This document shows positions 54,362 through 64,000 of a stretch of 64,000 nucleotides of DNA, piece after piece (position 1 is the first letter of the stretch; every line of letters starts with the position of its first letter). This DNA comes from Zygnema cylindricum. Taxonomy: Eukaryota; Streptophyta; Zygnematophyceae; Zygnematales; Zygnemataceae. The stretch covers positions 25,530 through 89,529 of the forward strand of contig JBBHKE010000441.1 of NCBI GenBank assembly GCA_037447655.1, read 5' to 3'. The translations under genes and the position numbers were made by a program. The notes under the pieces are model-generated. The model ran no database searches. It saw nothing but the letters and a program-made list of their open reading frames with translations, and had not been told where the DNA came from.

Positions 54362-55557
54362 CGTGTCAGATTTGGGACGCTTTGTCGCGTTCCATAAGAT
54401 TTGCGAAATGAATAGTGTACTACACCGCCAATCGCTATTAGCGTAGAAGTTTCTTTAGCGTATATGAATAATTACCGTGGTTTACCCTAGCTAAGAATTT
54501 GAAAATTTTGAAAAAAAACATACATTCTAATTGTTTAATAATTATTATTTGGGTCTTTGAAAATAGTAAATGTCGGTCGCAAACATGCTTACACTAATAT
54601 AGGTATTTGTACAAAATTTGACAAATCATACACAAATCGTACATTCAAATTGTCGAAACATGGTTGTTGGACGAATATATGAGAACGTGATATTTGACAA
54701 CCCGATTTGATCCCCATTTTAGACCGCACATTCTCATGCGTCCGTGGCTACTAAACAAAATGAATTGTACTTTTTCACTTAAAAAAGAACATTTTTGTAC
54801 TGTATTACGCTGACCGTACACCACGCTATTTAAAAGATGACGTACTTCCATTTTTTACGGTACTAAAAAATTAACCCTAAATAGAGTAAAGTAAAAAATA
54901 GAATCAACTACGCTAATGGAGAACCAAAAAAAAATAGTGGGACGGAATTAGCGTACAATACGCTAATAGCGATTGGTGGTGTACCGTGTCAGATTTGCGA
55001 CGCTTTGTCGCGTTCCCAAAGATTTGCGAAATGAATAGTGTACTACATCGCCAACTGCTATTAGCGTAGAAGTTTCTTTAGCGTAAATGAAGAATTACCG
55101 TGGTTTACACTAACTAATAATTTGAAAATTTTGAAAAAAAACACACATTCTAATTGTTTAATAATTATAATTTGGGTCTTTGAAAAAAGTAAATGTCGGT
55201 CGCAAACATGCTTACACTAATATAGGTATTTGTACAAAATTTGATAAATCGTACACAAATCGTACGTTCAAATAGTCGAAACGTGGTTGTTGGACGAATA
55301 TATGCGAACGTGATATTTGACAACCCGATTTGATCCCCTTTTTAGACCGCACATTCTCATGTGTCCGTGGCTACTAAACAAAATGAATTGTACTTTTTCA
55401 CTTAAAAAGGAACATTTTTGTACGGTATTACTCTGACCGTACACCACACTAATTAAAAGATGACGTACTTCCATTTTGTACAGTAATAACAAATTAACCC
55501 TAAAAAGAGTAAAGAAAAAAATAGAATGAACTACGCTAATGGAGAACAAAAAAAACA
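54362..55557 (+). repeat. Tandem duplication (623-bp unit) containing a TA-MITE
   Basis: Units begin CGTGTCAGATTTG at 54362 and 54985. The first holds a complete TA-MITE (54423-54981, 559 nt, ends CACCGCCAATCGCTATTAG and its inverse CACCACCAATCGCTATTAG, TA at 54421-54422 and 54982-54983). The second holds the same MITE from TA 55044-55045, cut off at about 55557. Because the flanking sequence is copied too, this is a segmental tandem duplication and not two insertions. Confidence 0.75.
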
Positions 55558-55869
55558 AATTGTATCTGTACCCTTGACCGAGTGACCGTTCGATAACCGA
55601 TGCCAATCGATATCGGTGTTATCGCGATGATTTTTTGCCGATGCACAACACTAAAATTTGAGCTACGGTACGGTGCGCTAAAAAGCCTAAACTTTCACTC
55701 CATGCAAATTTGAATTTGCTTAACTGCTAAATTGTCGACGTGAATCGTCCGTTTACTCATATTTGACGGTCCCGATGGTCCTCAACTTTAATTAAGGAAT
55801 TTGAATTCTGTGGATTGCACTAGAACTGTTATATCGACGTTTTGAATCGTACGATCTGTATAGCAACAG

Positions 55870-55977
55870 TACACCGTCGATCGTATTTAGCGTTTATGTT
55901 TTTTTTCTCTTAAAACATCTTTTCTCCGTACATACATGTCGGATTTTGGATCTGACGGTTGCGATTGAAAGGTTGTA
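55870..55977. mobile_element. TA-MITE left end
   Basis: TA then CACCGTCGATCGTATTTAG, CGTTTATG. This is the exact inverse of the right end at 63740-63764 over its first 22 nt, and the similarity extends through AAAACATCTTTTCTCCGTAC. It is followed by TGACGGTTGCGATTGAAAGG (also in the rubredoxin intron at about 2737) and then by LINE sequence. Confidence 0.7.
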
Positions 55978-56530
55978 CGGGTGTACAATCGCGGGCGGGG
56001 GGCTCCCAAATCATAAGCTCCCAAAACATCTAACTCACGTACGAAATTCCAATCCTCATCTGTGGGGCCGGACGGGAGTGTGGTCGACAATGATTGAGGA
56101 GAGGTGATAGACAAAGGACCACCCAAGGTTATACAATGTCGACAACTCCGTGTATGAAGGGAAATGCCGGCCCCAGCGGCAAAAAGGTTGTGACACCCAG
56201 GACATTCCAAACGCCTCGAAGGTTTACGAGGTTTGGGCGGAGGTGGGGGAGGGAGAAGGGAATAAGAAGGGCTTCCGGACATGGTTGATAAGTCAAAGAC
56301 GACATGGGAATTGGGAGGGTGAGAGGAAGAGAAAGCGTGGGAGAGGAAAATGAACCATGTGGGATGGATGGGGAAATTGGTAGGAACCAGAATGTAACAT
56401 AAAGTTTGATGCCGGAAAAGAAAGGGGCGGGGGGAGTGGGGGGGGGAGTGTGGGAAGGAGAGGGTTCAAGAATCGGTTTTGGGTGTGTAAGTGGTATAGG
56501 TGAGGGGGTGGTGAGGGGGTGGTGGGGGGG
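55978..56530 (-). mobile_element. LINE 5' fragment (zinc-finger region), isolated
   Basis: The minus strand reads the LINE leader and zinc finger (PPPPPPKPRKPSRRLECPGC, HNLFAAGAGISLHTRSC, FVRELDVLGAYDLGAPRPRL) and stops at the LINE position equivalent to 7008 in copy 1. There is no RT or REL part next to it, which is odd because target-primed elements usually lose the 5' end, not the 3' end. It is near-identical to 60068-60484. Confidence 0.75.
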
Positions 56531-57215
56531 GGGGTAGGGTTGAGAGGGAAAGGGGAAGGAAGAAGAAGGAAGAAAACAGAAAAATGGAAGGAAGAGGAGA
56601 AGGAAGAGAAGAAGGAAGGATGAGGAAGAAGAAGGAAGAGGAAAGAGAAGAAGGGGAATGAAGAGGAAAGAAGAGGAAGGAAGGAAAAGGAAGAGGAAGG
56701 AAGAGGAAAGAAGAGGAGAAAATGAGAAGAAAAGAGGAGGAAGGAGAATGAGAAGAAGGAAGAGGGAGGAAGAGGAAAGAAGTGGAAGGAAGAGGAAAAG
56801 AAAGGTGGAGGAAGAAAAAGGAAGAAGGAAGAGGAAGGAAGAGGAAGGAAGAGGGAGGAAGGAAAGGAAGAAAAAGGAAGAGGAAGGAAAAGGAAGAGGA
56901 AAAAAGAGGAAAGGAGGAAGGACGAGAAAAGACGAAAAACGAAGAGGAAGGAAAGGGAAAGAAGAAGAAGGAAGAAAAAGGAAGAGAAAAGAAGTGGAAG
57001 GAAGAGAAGAAGGAAATATGAGGAAGAAGAAGGAAGATGAAAGAAAAAAAAGGGAATGAAAAAAAATTAAGAAGGAAGACAACGAGAGAAGGAGGAGAAA
57101 GTGAACCTGAGGAAGTAGGAGAAGGTGGAGGGGAGAGGTGGGGTGAGGGCGGGGGCAGGGTTGGGAGAGGGAAAAGGAGAGGGAGGAAGAGGGAGAGGGG
57201 GTGGGGGAAAGGCGA
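56531..57215. repeat. GGAAGA/GGA-rich microsatellite
   Basis: About 680 nt of nearly pure purine on the plus strand (units GGAAGA, GAGGAA, GAAGGA). The long minus-strand Ser/Phe/Leu frame (56129-57484) is a translation of this repeat. It may extend the LINE 5' leader, which is also G-rich here. Confidence 0.85.
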
Positions 57216-58389
57216 GAGCGAGGGCAAAGAAGATGAAAATAAAGAAATAGGGGAATTCTCCAATTTAAAATACAAATTAAATGGAAATAATAAATATAAC
57301 AGAATGAGTGAATTGGTACAAAACTCAACCAAATGATTGCCATAAAAATATCAAGTGAGAGTAAAAGTCCCATGGAACCTTGGAAAATCATCAATATAGG
57401 TAGACTAAAAGCCTCTACTTTGTAGCCTGTAGGCTCAAGATTATTGTCCAAGACATCAATTAGGATTGTAATTGCGAGACCCACAAAAGATATATGTACG
57501 TAAGACTCTACTATTCAAGTCTTAACAAGCTAAAATTTGTAAAGATTCTCAAACATATAGCACGTGACAGATTATGTGGGTGCATCTTCACACGCGCCGT
57601 TTTTTTTTTCAAAGATGTCAAATGGCAAAGTTCATGGGCCAAACATACTATGCAGTATTGAATTATTGAATAGCAACACTGTTAATAGCCTCTAACAAGG
57701 ATGGAGCAGTGGGTCCATAAAAAAAGGCAAGATGAACAAGGAGTTGAGACAAGACAATGAAAGGACAATTCTCAAAATTTGCAAATGTTGTTGATGATCA
57801 TTTAATTTACACTTTAAAATCTATGAGCATCTATATGTCACCTAATCTGCTCAGTTATCCTGCTTCTCACCATCACAAACAAAACATTTGAAATGGTGGT
57901 CACCGGAGAGGATGTAAAATATGTCACTAATATCTTGTTGCCAAGACCTCGAACGAATGAGGACAAAAAAATGGCAATTATTCATCGATGGACTGAGTGC
58001 AACGATGATATCGAGAACAAAAGTCCAAGTACCTATTGTGGCCAATCTATTCGTTTTGAAATGGAGACTTAGTACTTCTCGACCACATGCAAGAAGATGC
58101 ACCGAGCCCTAACCCCACAAGTATCGCGGCGAAAGCTGTCAAGGCAGTACATGCACTTGAAGTAGTATTGATTACAGCTCAGCGTACACGCTAGGAAGTC
58201 GACACACAAATTGGATTTAAGTGCCAAATTAATGTTAATGTTATTTTTTTTTTTGACACAAAATCACAAATTAGCGTTATTTGCACTAAATTATCGTTTA
58301 CGCTTATTTTTTTGTAACACTAATAACGATTAGTAGTGTAGTAGCGGGTCATGGTGTATTGCACTGTATTGTTGACAAAACTATTTAGT
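57216..58389. other. Unassigned sequence, no gene recognised
   Basis: AT-rich and mostly unique. A TA-MITE right end (CACTAATAACGATTAGTAG, TGTA) lies at about 58317-58340 without a clear left partner nearby. Confidence 0.4.
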
Positions 58390-59862
58390 AGTGTTATGTA
58401 TCGGCAAGAAAATTATCGCGATAAAATCGATACCGATAGATATCGGTTATCGAACGGTGAGGGCTCTCGACATATCGCTCCAATACCAACAAATTTTATC
58501 GAGAATAAGTAAAAAAAAATATAGGATGGTATGTTATATTACTTTTTAATATATATTAGTATATTTTTGACTGTATATAGCGTGGCATGCCATGTATGAT
58601 AACCAATTCCGTACTCTGTGTAACAGGAGTGTAGTACAGACAACTAACGTAAAAAAAAACCGTACAGTTATCGGTAACGTTGTTATTGCGATAAAATACC
58701 GATATTATCAAGTTTTTTATCGCGATAACACCGGTACACCTTGAATCGTTATCATTGTTAAGAAATTGTTAGTGTTAAAAATTAATTAGCGTTATTAACG
58801 CTAATTTGAATTTTCAAGATTTTGAAAAAAAAAATTATTGAAATTGATTCATAACGCTGATTTGGGTACAACGGATCTGCCATCAGGGTCTTCAAAAGTA
58901 CAAAATCTGACAAATCGTACACCGTCGTGTCCTTTTACTCTAATTTATTCGTAAATCTAATTTTGATTTTCTCCCTTAAAATTAAAAAGCGATCAATAGC
59001 TTAACACTAAAATAGGTACGACCTCATTATGCCTTCTATTCTGAGCGCACTTTTACGTGCGATAGCGATTATTTCAATCCATAACAATACTATTTAGTAG
59101 TGTTGTGTATTGGCAAGAAAATTATCGCGATAAAACCGATACCGATAGTTATCGGTTATCGAACGGTGAGGGCCCTCGATATATCGCTCCATGACTATGA
59201 AATTATTTATCGACGATAAGTAGAAAAAATATAGTACGCTATGTTATAGTACTTTATGATATATTGTATTATATTTTTGACTGTATACAGCGTTGCATGC
59301 CATGTATGACAATCTATTCCATACTTTGTATAACGGGAGTGTAGTACGGACAACTAGAGTATAACTGTACAGAAAAACCGTACAGTTATCGTCGATAGTT
59401 ATCGGTAACGTTGTTATCGCGATAAGATACCGACAGTGTCGGGTTTTTATCGTGATAACACCCGTACTAATATACCATGCTAATACACCAATTATCGGCA
59501 CGCCAAAAAAAGGGACAGATTGGTAGGCAAAACCCCACCGATACACAACATTACTAAGTATTTAGTTAGCTGGTCTACAATTAGACACGATGTCCACCAT
59601 AATTTGTTGTAAGGAACTATAGCAAAGAGTTAACGGTTACAATTCACAAAATCTACAAATGTCGGTGATGAGCGGCGTTCTGTACGGATTAGTTACGGGT
59701 AGTCTGAAACTTTGAACTGTGAAGAATCTGGTTTAGTTCCATAAAGAAGGGGAGAAATTGCATGAACTTGTTTTACATGTGTGAGACTATGTGAACAAGT
59801 GCTATAACGACTTACAATATGGGAATGTGTATCCAAAATAGTTAGGTGTATAAATCAACGTT
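58390..59862. mobile_element. Two family 3 hAT-like MITEs and a TA-MITE end
   Basis: The first copy begins at about 58390 (GTAGTGTTATGTATCGGC) and is cut at 58734 by a TA-MITE left end (TA 58735-58736, CACCTTGAATCGTTATC). The second runs from about 59098 (TAGTGTTGTGTATTGGC) to about 59560 (CCGATACACAACATTACTA), flanked by the similar 8-mers CTATTTAG and GTATTTAG. Both contain GTGGCATGCCATGTATGA-type and TTATCGCGATAA-type words of family 3. Confidence 0.65.
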
Positions 59863-59863
59863 A

Positions 59864-60067
59864 CACCGTGAATCGTTATTAGCGTATAGAAATTATTAGT
59901 GTATATAATGAATTAGTGTCATGTAGTCTAATTTGTGTATCAATACCATTTTAAAAAAAATGTTTAATTGTAATTTCTCCATAACGCTGATTTGGGTATA
60001 CATGATCCGCCGTCGTATCATATACGGTAAAATAGGTGGAAGTACAAAATCTGACAATCCGTACGAC
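59864..60067. mobile_element. TA-MITE left part interrupted by the LINE
   Basis: TA at 59862-59863 is followed by CACCGTGAATCGTTATTAG and the family interior (ATAACGCTGATTTGGGTA, AAGTACAAAATCTGACA) as in the copy at 58737. At 60068 it changes abruptly into LINE sequence. Confidence 0.65.
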
Positions 60068-63000
60068 GTGGCGTCCGTCCGGGAGTGTGGTCGACAATGA
60101 TTGAGGAGAGGTGATGGACAAAGGACCACCCAAGGTTATACAATGTCGACAACTCCGTGTATGAAGGGAAATGCCGGCCCCAGCGGCAAAAAGGTTGTGA
60201 CACCCAAGACATTCTAAACGCCTCGAAGGTTTACGAGGTTTGGGCGGAGGTGAGGGGGGAGAAGGGAATAAGAAGGGCTTCCGGACATGGTTGATAAGTC
60301 AAAGACGACATGGGAATTGGGAGGGTGAGAGGAAGAGAAAGCGTGGGAGAGGAAAATGAACCATGTGGGATGGATGAGGAAATTGGTAGGAACCAGAATG
60401 TAACATAAAGTTTGATGCCGGAAAGAAAGGGGCGGGGGGAGTGGGGGGGGGGAAGTGGTATAGGTGAGGAGGTGAGGGGGAGATGGTAAAGAAATGTTTG
60501 TTTTTTTTTTTCGAGTGATTGTGTATGTGTTGTTGTGTGCACGTTTGTGCGTATGATTTTTGGAACTAACTAGTTGGGGGGGTGGAGAATCAAGCGATTC
60601 ACGGGTAGAGCAAGGGAGCTAATGATGACATAGGGGGGTCACACCTGTGGTTTCGCCAATGTGCGTGATGTTGACAACGGCCGCAGGCTAGATCCGGAGG
60701 TACATGGTTACCGGGAAGATATTCTGTCGTATAATGTGGGAGGAAAAGACAAAAATGTAGGAGGAAAAGACGAAATAGGCCAGATCCGGAGGTACATGGT
60801 CCGGGAAGATATTCTGTCGCATAATAATCGAGCATGAGGATCGGGTATCGAGCACCTCTTTCATACCACGTCGGCCACCTAAGCCATCGGATGTCCCGGC
60901 CTCTTATCGTCGAGCAATTCACTTAGGCCGAGTTGGTGAGCTTTCTCGAGCGGTTCGGACCCTACAGCCATTCACCCCTGCCCCCGGATCTTCTTCCACT
61001 ATTGAGGTCCTTCGAGCTCTCCACCCCCCTACCCCTTCCCCTTTACCCCTTTCCATCCACACCTTTGAACCTTCTGAGAGTTTTACTTTGGATCGGGAGG
61101 TTTCCATTAAGGCTCTTAGCTCTTCTCCTCACCTTTCAGCGGGGGGCCCCTCGGGCACGGTATATGAGTTGTTTCGCGATGTTTTGCACCCTGAATCGGG
61201 TGCACGGGGGTTCGATGTGTTTTTTCGAGTATGTTCCCTTATAGCTAGTGGGGATGTTCCCCCTCGGATTTGTGATCTTCTCACGGCGTCCCGCCTTGTG
61301 GCAATCGCCAAACCTAATGGTGGGATCCGCCCTATTGCCGTGGGAGAGGTTTTATATAGATTGGTGGCTCATGCGATATGTCTCCAGCTCCAACCGGCTT
61401 TCCATGATTATTTCTCTCCTCATCAGTTTGGAGTGGCCACGAGAGGGGGTTGTGAGGCCGTGGTCCATGGGGTTCGGGTTTTGTTGGATGTACATCCGGA
61501 TTGGTTGGTCCTTCAAGTCGACGTTTCCAATGCATTTAATACGGTGGATCGGAACGTGATTTTTTCAGAGCTTATGGCGGCTCCATCTCCGATTGTCCAA
61601 TTGTTCCCCTTTGTGAGGGCTTTTTATTCTTTGACAAGCAGCCTTTCCTTCTCGGCCGATGGTGATATTATTCCTCTCTCCTCTGCTAGTGGCACTCGCC
61701 AAGGTGACCCTCTCGGCGGACCTTTGTTTGCCCTTGCCCATTACCGGGCCCTTCGTGCCTCCGCAGTCGCCTTCCCTTCTTGCCTTTTTCCTTCGGTCGC
61801 AGATGATACGCACATTATTGGGCCGAGAGAACAAGTCGTGTTGGCATATGATTTTTTCAAGGAACGTTTAGCCGAACTCAACCTTTCAGTTCAGCCGTCA
61901 AAGTGTGTTATTTGGTCTCCTAAGGATATTCCACTTTCGTTTACTACCCCTCCTGGTTTTCAAACCCCTTCTCTTTCCGATGGCATTCAGCTTGGTTGCC
62001 CCATTGGTTGAGATACTTTCGTGACCCAATTCCTTCATGATAATTTACAAACAGATCTAGCCCAAGTGGACGACCTTCCTCACCCTCCCGATCCCCAAGT
62101 TGTTTTTGCTATGTTAACCAGGTGTTTTCCCCACCGCCCTTCTTACCTCACTCGTACTTCTCCTCCCACCTCGACATTTCTCTCCTCTCTCTCGGCTTTT
62201 GACGATCGCCTCATGGACGTCCTCCACTCTCTCTTAGGTCGCGGGGCATTTGATCGCGAGTCTGGGCCATCAGCCCGCATTCTGGCATCCCTCCCCGTCT
62301 CTACTGGGGGGTTGGGTCTATTATCGACCGCTCGTGTTGCTCCAGCTGCCTATTTGGGAAGTTGGTGCCTTATTGCCTCTACTCTTGTTTCCCGTTTCTT
62401 GGCTGGGGACACCCCCGTTCTAGCTACTGTTATCCCCCGGGTTTCAAACGGTGTGTTCGCCTTCCAGCGATCTCTATTGGACGCGTCACGTTCTCTTCCT
62501 CCCCATTCCCTTGTGGATGTGCCGATTTTCTCGACCCTTATTACAAAATCTGTTGAGCGTCTCCAGGAATCGATTTCCGACCGGGTTGTCGCCACCATTA
62601 AATCCGAGCTTCTCACGGCGCTTCCTTCCGATTCTTCTCGTGCCCGTCTTCTCTCTTGTGGTGGACCTGGTTGTGGGTCTTGGCTTTTTGCCACACCTAT
62701 TTTGTCCACTCTCCGATTCTCACCAGCTCAGTTCACCAGTGCCCTTCGGTTTCGCCTCGGCCTCCCCCATCCTCTTTTACTTAGCTCTCTTGTTTGTGCA
62801 TGTGGTCGTGTCTTGGGGCCCGATGGTGTCCATTTGCTTTCTTGCTCCCATGGGGGAGATTTGATCCAGGCGCGCGACACTATTCGAGACATTGTTGCCA
62901 CTATTGCTTAAGAGGGGGGCTTTTCTATGCGCCGAGAGGTTTCTCATATTATTCCCTCGCGTCGGATCGATTGTGTTTTGCTTGATGGTGAATGTCGCAT

Positions 63001-63690
63001 TTTCGGTGATATTGTTCTGGCGAACCCTACTTCAGCTACAGTTGTTGGTCAGGCGGCTCGACATCTTGGGGTGGCAGCCCGTGATGCTGCTAAGGCGAAG
63101 GAGCGTGATTATGCCCACCGGGACCCTATGGATGACTTTATTCCGATGGCGGTCGAGATCTTTGGTTGTTTGGGTGTTGCACTGGACGAGTTTCTCCGTA
63201 CTTGTGCTCGACGTGCTTTCGAGCGTCGAGGACCTGGGAGCCCTCCTCCTTCGGTCCTTACTTCTTTTTACCGTCAACGCTTATCTGTGGCTCTACAACG
63301 AGTGCAAGCTTCTATTCTCCTCCGATCAGCTGTTACGGTTATTGATCGTCGCCGTGCTCCGGAACTCCCTCAACGTGCTCCCCCGGGCTGGGGGACTTAC
63401 GGGGTTGTTTTTCATAGATATTTAATTGAGTTAGGGTTGGGGTTGGGGTTTGTATTTTTGTTTTTGTGAGTTGCCGTGCTTTTCATTTTGAGTTACGGTG
63501 CTTTTATTTTCCTTGTTGTTGCTTCCTTTTTTTAGGGTGTGTTCTTGTCGCTCTTTTTGTTTTTTATTGTTGTTTTTCAGTGTTGGTTATGCCACCCCTT
63601 TTGTACCCCAAGACTCAGATGGTTTACCATCGTGCTTTTTAATTTATCCTGCAATATATAAGTACGAATGGCGGTCTTAAATTGAAAATT
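60068..63690 (+). mobile_element. REL-type LINE, copy 2, with inverted 5' segment
   Basis: 60068-60484 is the zinc-finger/leader segment on the minus strand. From about 60827 the body runs on the plus strand to a 3' tail near 63660-63690. The inverted piece ends at the LINE position equal to 6918 of copy 1, and the sense piece begins at that equal to 7217. So about 300 nt of LINE is missing and about 340 nt of filler (60485-60826), including a near-duplicate of GATCCGGAGGTACATGGT with GAAGATATTCTGTCG, sits at the junction. This layout is what twin priming produces in target-primed insertions. Confidence 0.75.
60827..63469 (+). pseudogene. LINE copy 2, RT-REL polyprotein, one frame with two nonsense codons
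   Basis: A single frame runs about 880 codons, broken only by TGA at 62009-62011 and TAA at 62909-62911; both correspond to Ser codons in copy 1. RT motifs are intact: LVAIAKPNGGIRPIAVGE, QFGVATRGGCEAVVHG, motif A QVDVSNAFNTVDR, motif B SGTRQGDPLGGPLF, motif C VADDTHIIG. Then comes the thumb region (LGCPIG, DTFVTQFLHD), the knuckle CACGRVLGPDGVHLLSCSHGG, and the nuclease strands RREVSHII, RRIDCVLLDG and FGDIVLANP. The zinc finger of this copy is on the other strand. It is the best source for defining the family. Confidence 0.85.
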
Positions 63691-63696
63691 GGACAA

Positions 63697-63764
63697 ATGT
63701 GTACGGAGATAAGATGTTTTCAGTGGCGAAAAAAATATACACGCTAAATACGATCGACGGTGTA
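63697..63764. mobile_element. TA-MITE right end
   Basis: TGTACGGAGATAAGATG, then ACGCTAAATACGATCGACGG and TG, then TA at 63763-63764. It is the exact inverse of the left end at 55870-55893. It closes the MITE in which LINE copy 2 is embedded. Confidence 0.7.
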
Positions 63765-63903
63765 CTGTACTGTATTTGTGTAAATTAACGTACGGTTCAA
63801 CCCTAAACTGTACGATTTAACATCAAGGCAATTTTTCTCTAAGCAATGTTGTAAATGTTTAGGTTACCCTACCAGGAAACCATGGCAGAAAGTGGTAGAG
63901 CCT

Positions 63904-63971
63904 GCCACGTGGCGAGCATGCCACTTGGCGAAAGTACACTGCCACGTGGCGATGCTTCACTGCCACGTGGC
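63904..63971. promoter_or_regulatory. Cluster of four G-box palindromes
   Basis: GCCACGTGGC occurs at 63904-63913, 63941-63950 and 63962-63971, with a one-mismatch version GCCACTTGGC at 63920-63929. The last three start points are 21 nt apart, two helical turns. GCCACGTGGC is the ideal bZIP/bHLH G-box. It is probably part of a promoter whose gene lies beyond the window edge; it could also be a short tandem repeat that happens to carry the motif. Confidence 0.6.
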
Positions 63972-64000
63972 GATGAAGATCAAGAGGAAGAGCTGGGCGG

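Larger units (their letters stand above)
53431..55652. mobile_element. hAT-like MITE, family 3, split by nested insertions
   Basis: The left terminus TAGTGTTGTGTATCGGCA and right terminus GCCGATGCACAACACT are inverted repeats. They are flanked by the exact 8-bp duplication AAAATTTG (53423-53430 and 55653-55660), and TAGTG fits the hAT end. The element proper is 53431-53799 plus about 55560-55652. Between them lie a family 1 MITE, a family 2 fragment, and two copies of a TA-MITE. Confidence 0.8.

Noticed and set aside
56129-57484. 451-codon minus-strand frame rich in Ser, Phe, Leu and Pro
   Set aside because: It is the translation of a GGAAGA purine microsatellite joined to the LINE leader; no domain, no codon structure.
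1-64000. tRNA or rRNA genes
   Set aside because: No cloverleaf with A and B boxes or rRNA segment was recognised by eye; the tRNA-Met-like words at 26245 and 33242 are retrotransposon primer sites. A tRNAscan-SE run would settle it.

Overview
This is a nuclear window from a photosynthetic eukaryote of the green lineage. It carries intron-containing nuclear genes for chloroplast proteins: a membrane-anchored rubredoxin, PSI subunit PsaD with a transit peptide, and plastid ribosomal protein L24. Two copia elements have primer sites that match the plant-type initiator tRNA-Met anticodon arm. Long introns, low gene density, low GC and many nested transposons suggest a large TE-rich genome, possibly a streptophyte or other green alga. 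The species cannot be fixed from the sequence alone.

Layout. 1-4047: 3' part of the rubredoxin gene (+), with a 3.7-kb intron holding telomere-like repeats and MITEs. 4048-6560: pyrimidine microsatellites, no gene. 6560-9905: degenerate non-LTR retrotransposon (LINE) with a zinc finger, RT and a restriction-like endonuclease (REL). 11412-15056: an old LINE 3' fragment, about 1 kb of which is tandemly duplicated, one duplicate split by a MITE that itself holds a MITE. 15250-15882: psaD (-). 16742-17915: three MITEs in a row. 19567-20864: plastid RPL24 (-), four exons. 24239-27191: decayed copia remnant. 27894-34294: copia element 1 (-) with two LTRs of about 1 kb and a GGTCC target-site duplication. 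34433-35321: hAT-type MITE with a nested TA-flanked MITE. 37358-43525: two adjacent open models, or one gene: a 696-aa acidic protein and a 553-aa Gln/Gly-rich protein of four exons. 45040-46520: degenerate minisatellite. 47256-52950: copia element 2 (+) with a hAT-type MITE in gag and a tandem expansion in pol. 53431-55652: a deeply nested MITE. 55872-63764: MITE ends enclosing LINE 5' fragments and a second LINE copy, whose 5' part is inverted relative to its RT/REL body. 63904-63971: four G-box-like palindromes at the window edge.

The host genes share a plastid theme (PSII assembly/rubredoxin, PSI stroma, plastid translation) but do not form a functional cluster. Most of the sequence is mobile DNA. 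Insertion order can be read from 8-bp duplications (three or four hAT-like MITE families), TA duplications (one Tc1/mariner-like MITE family) and 5-bp duplications (copia).
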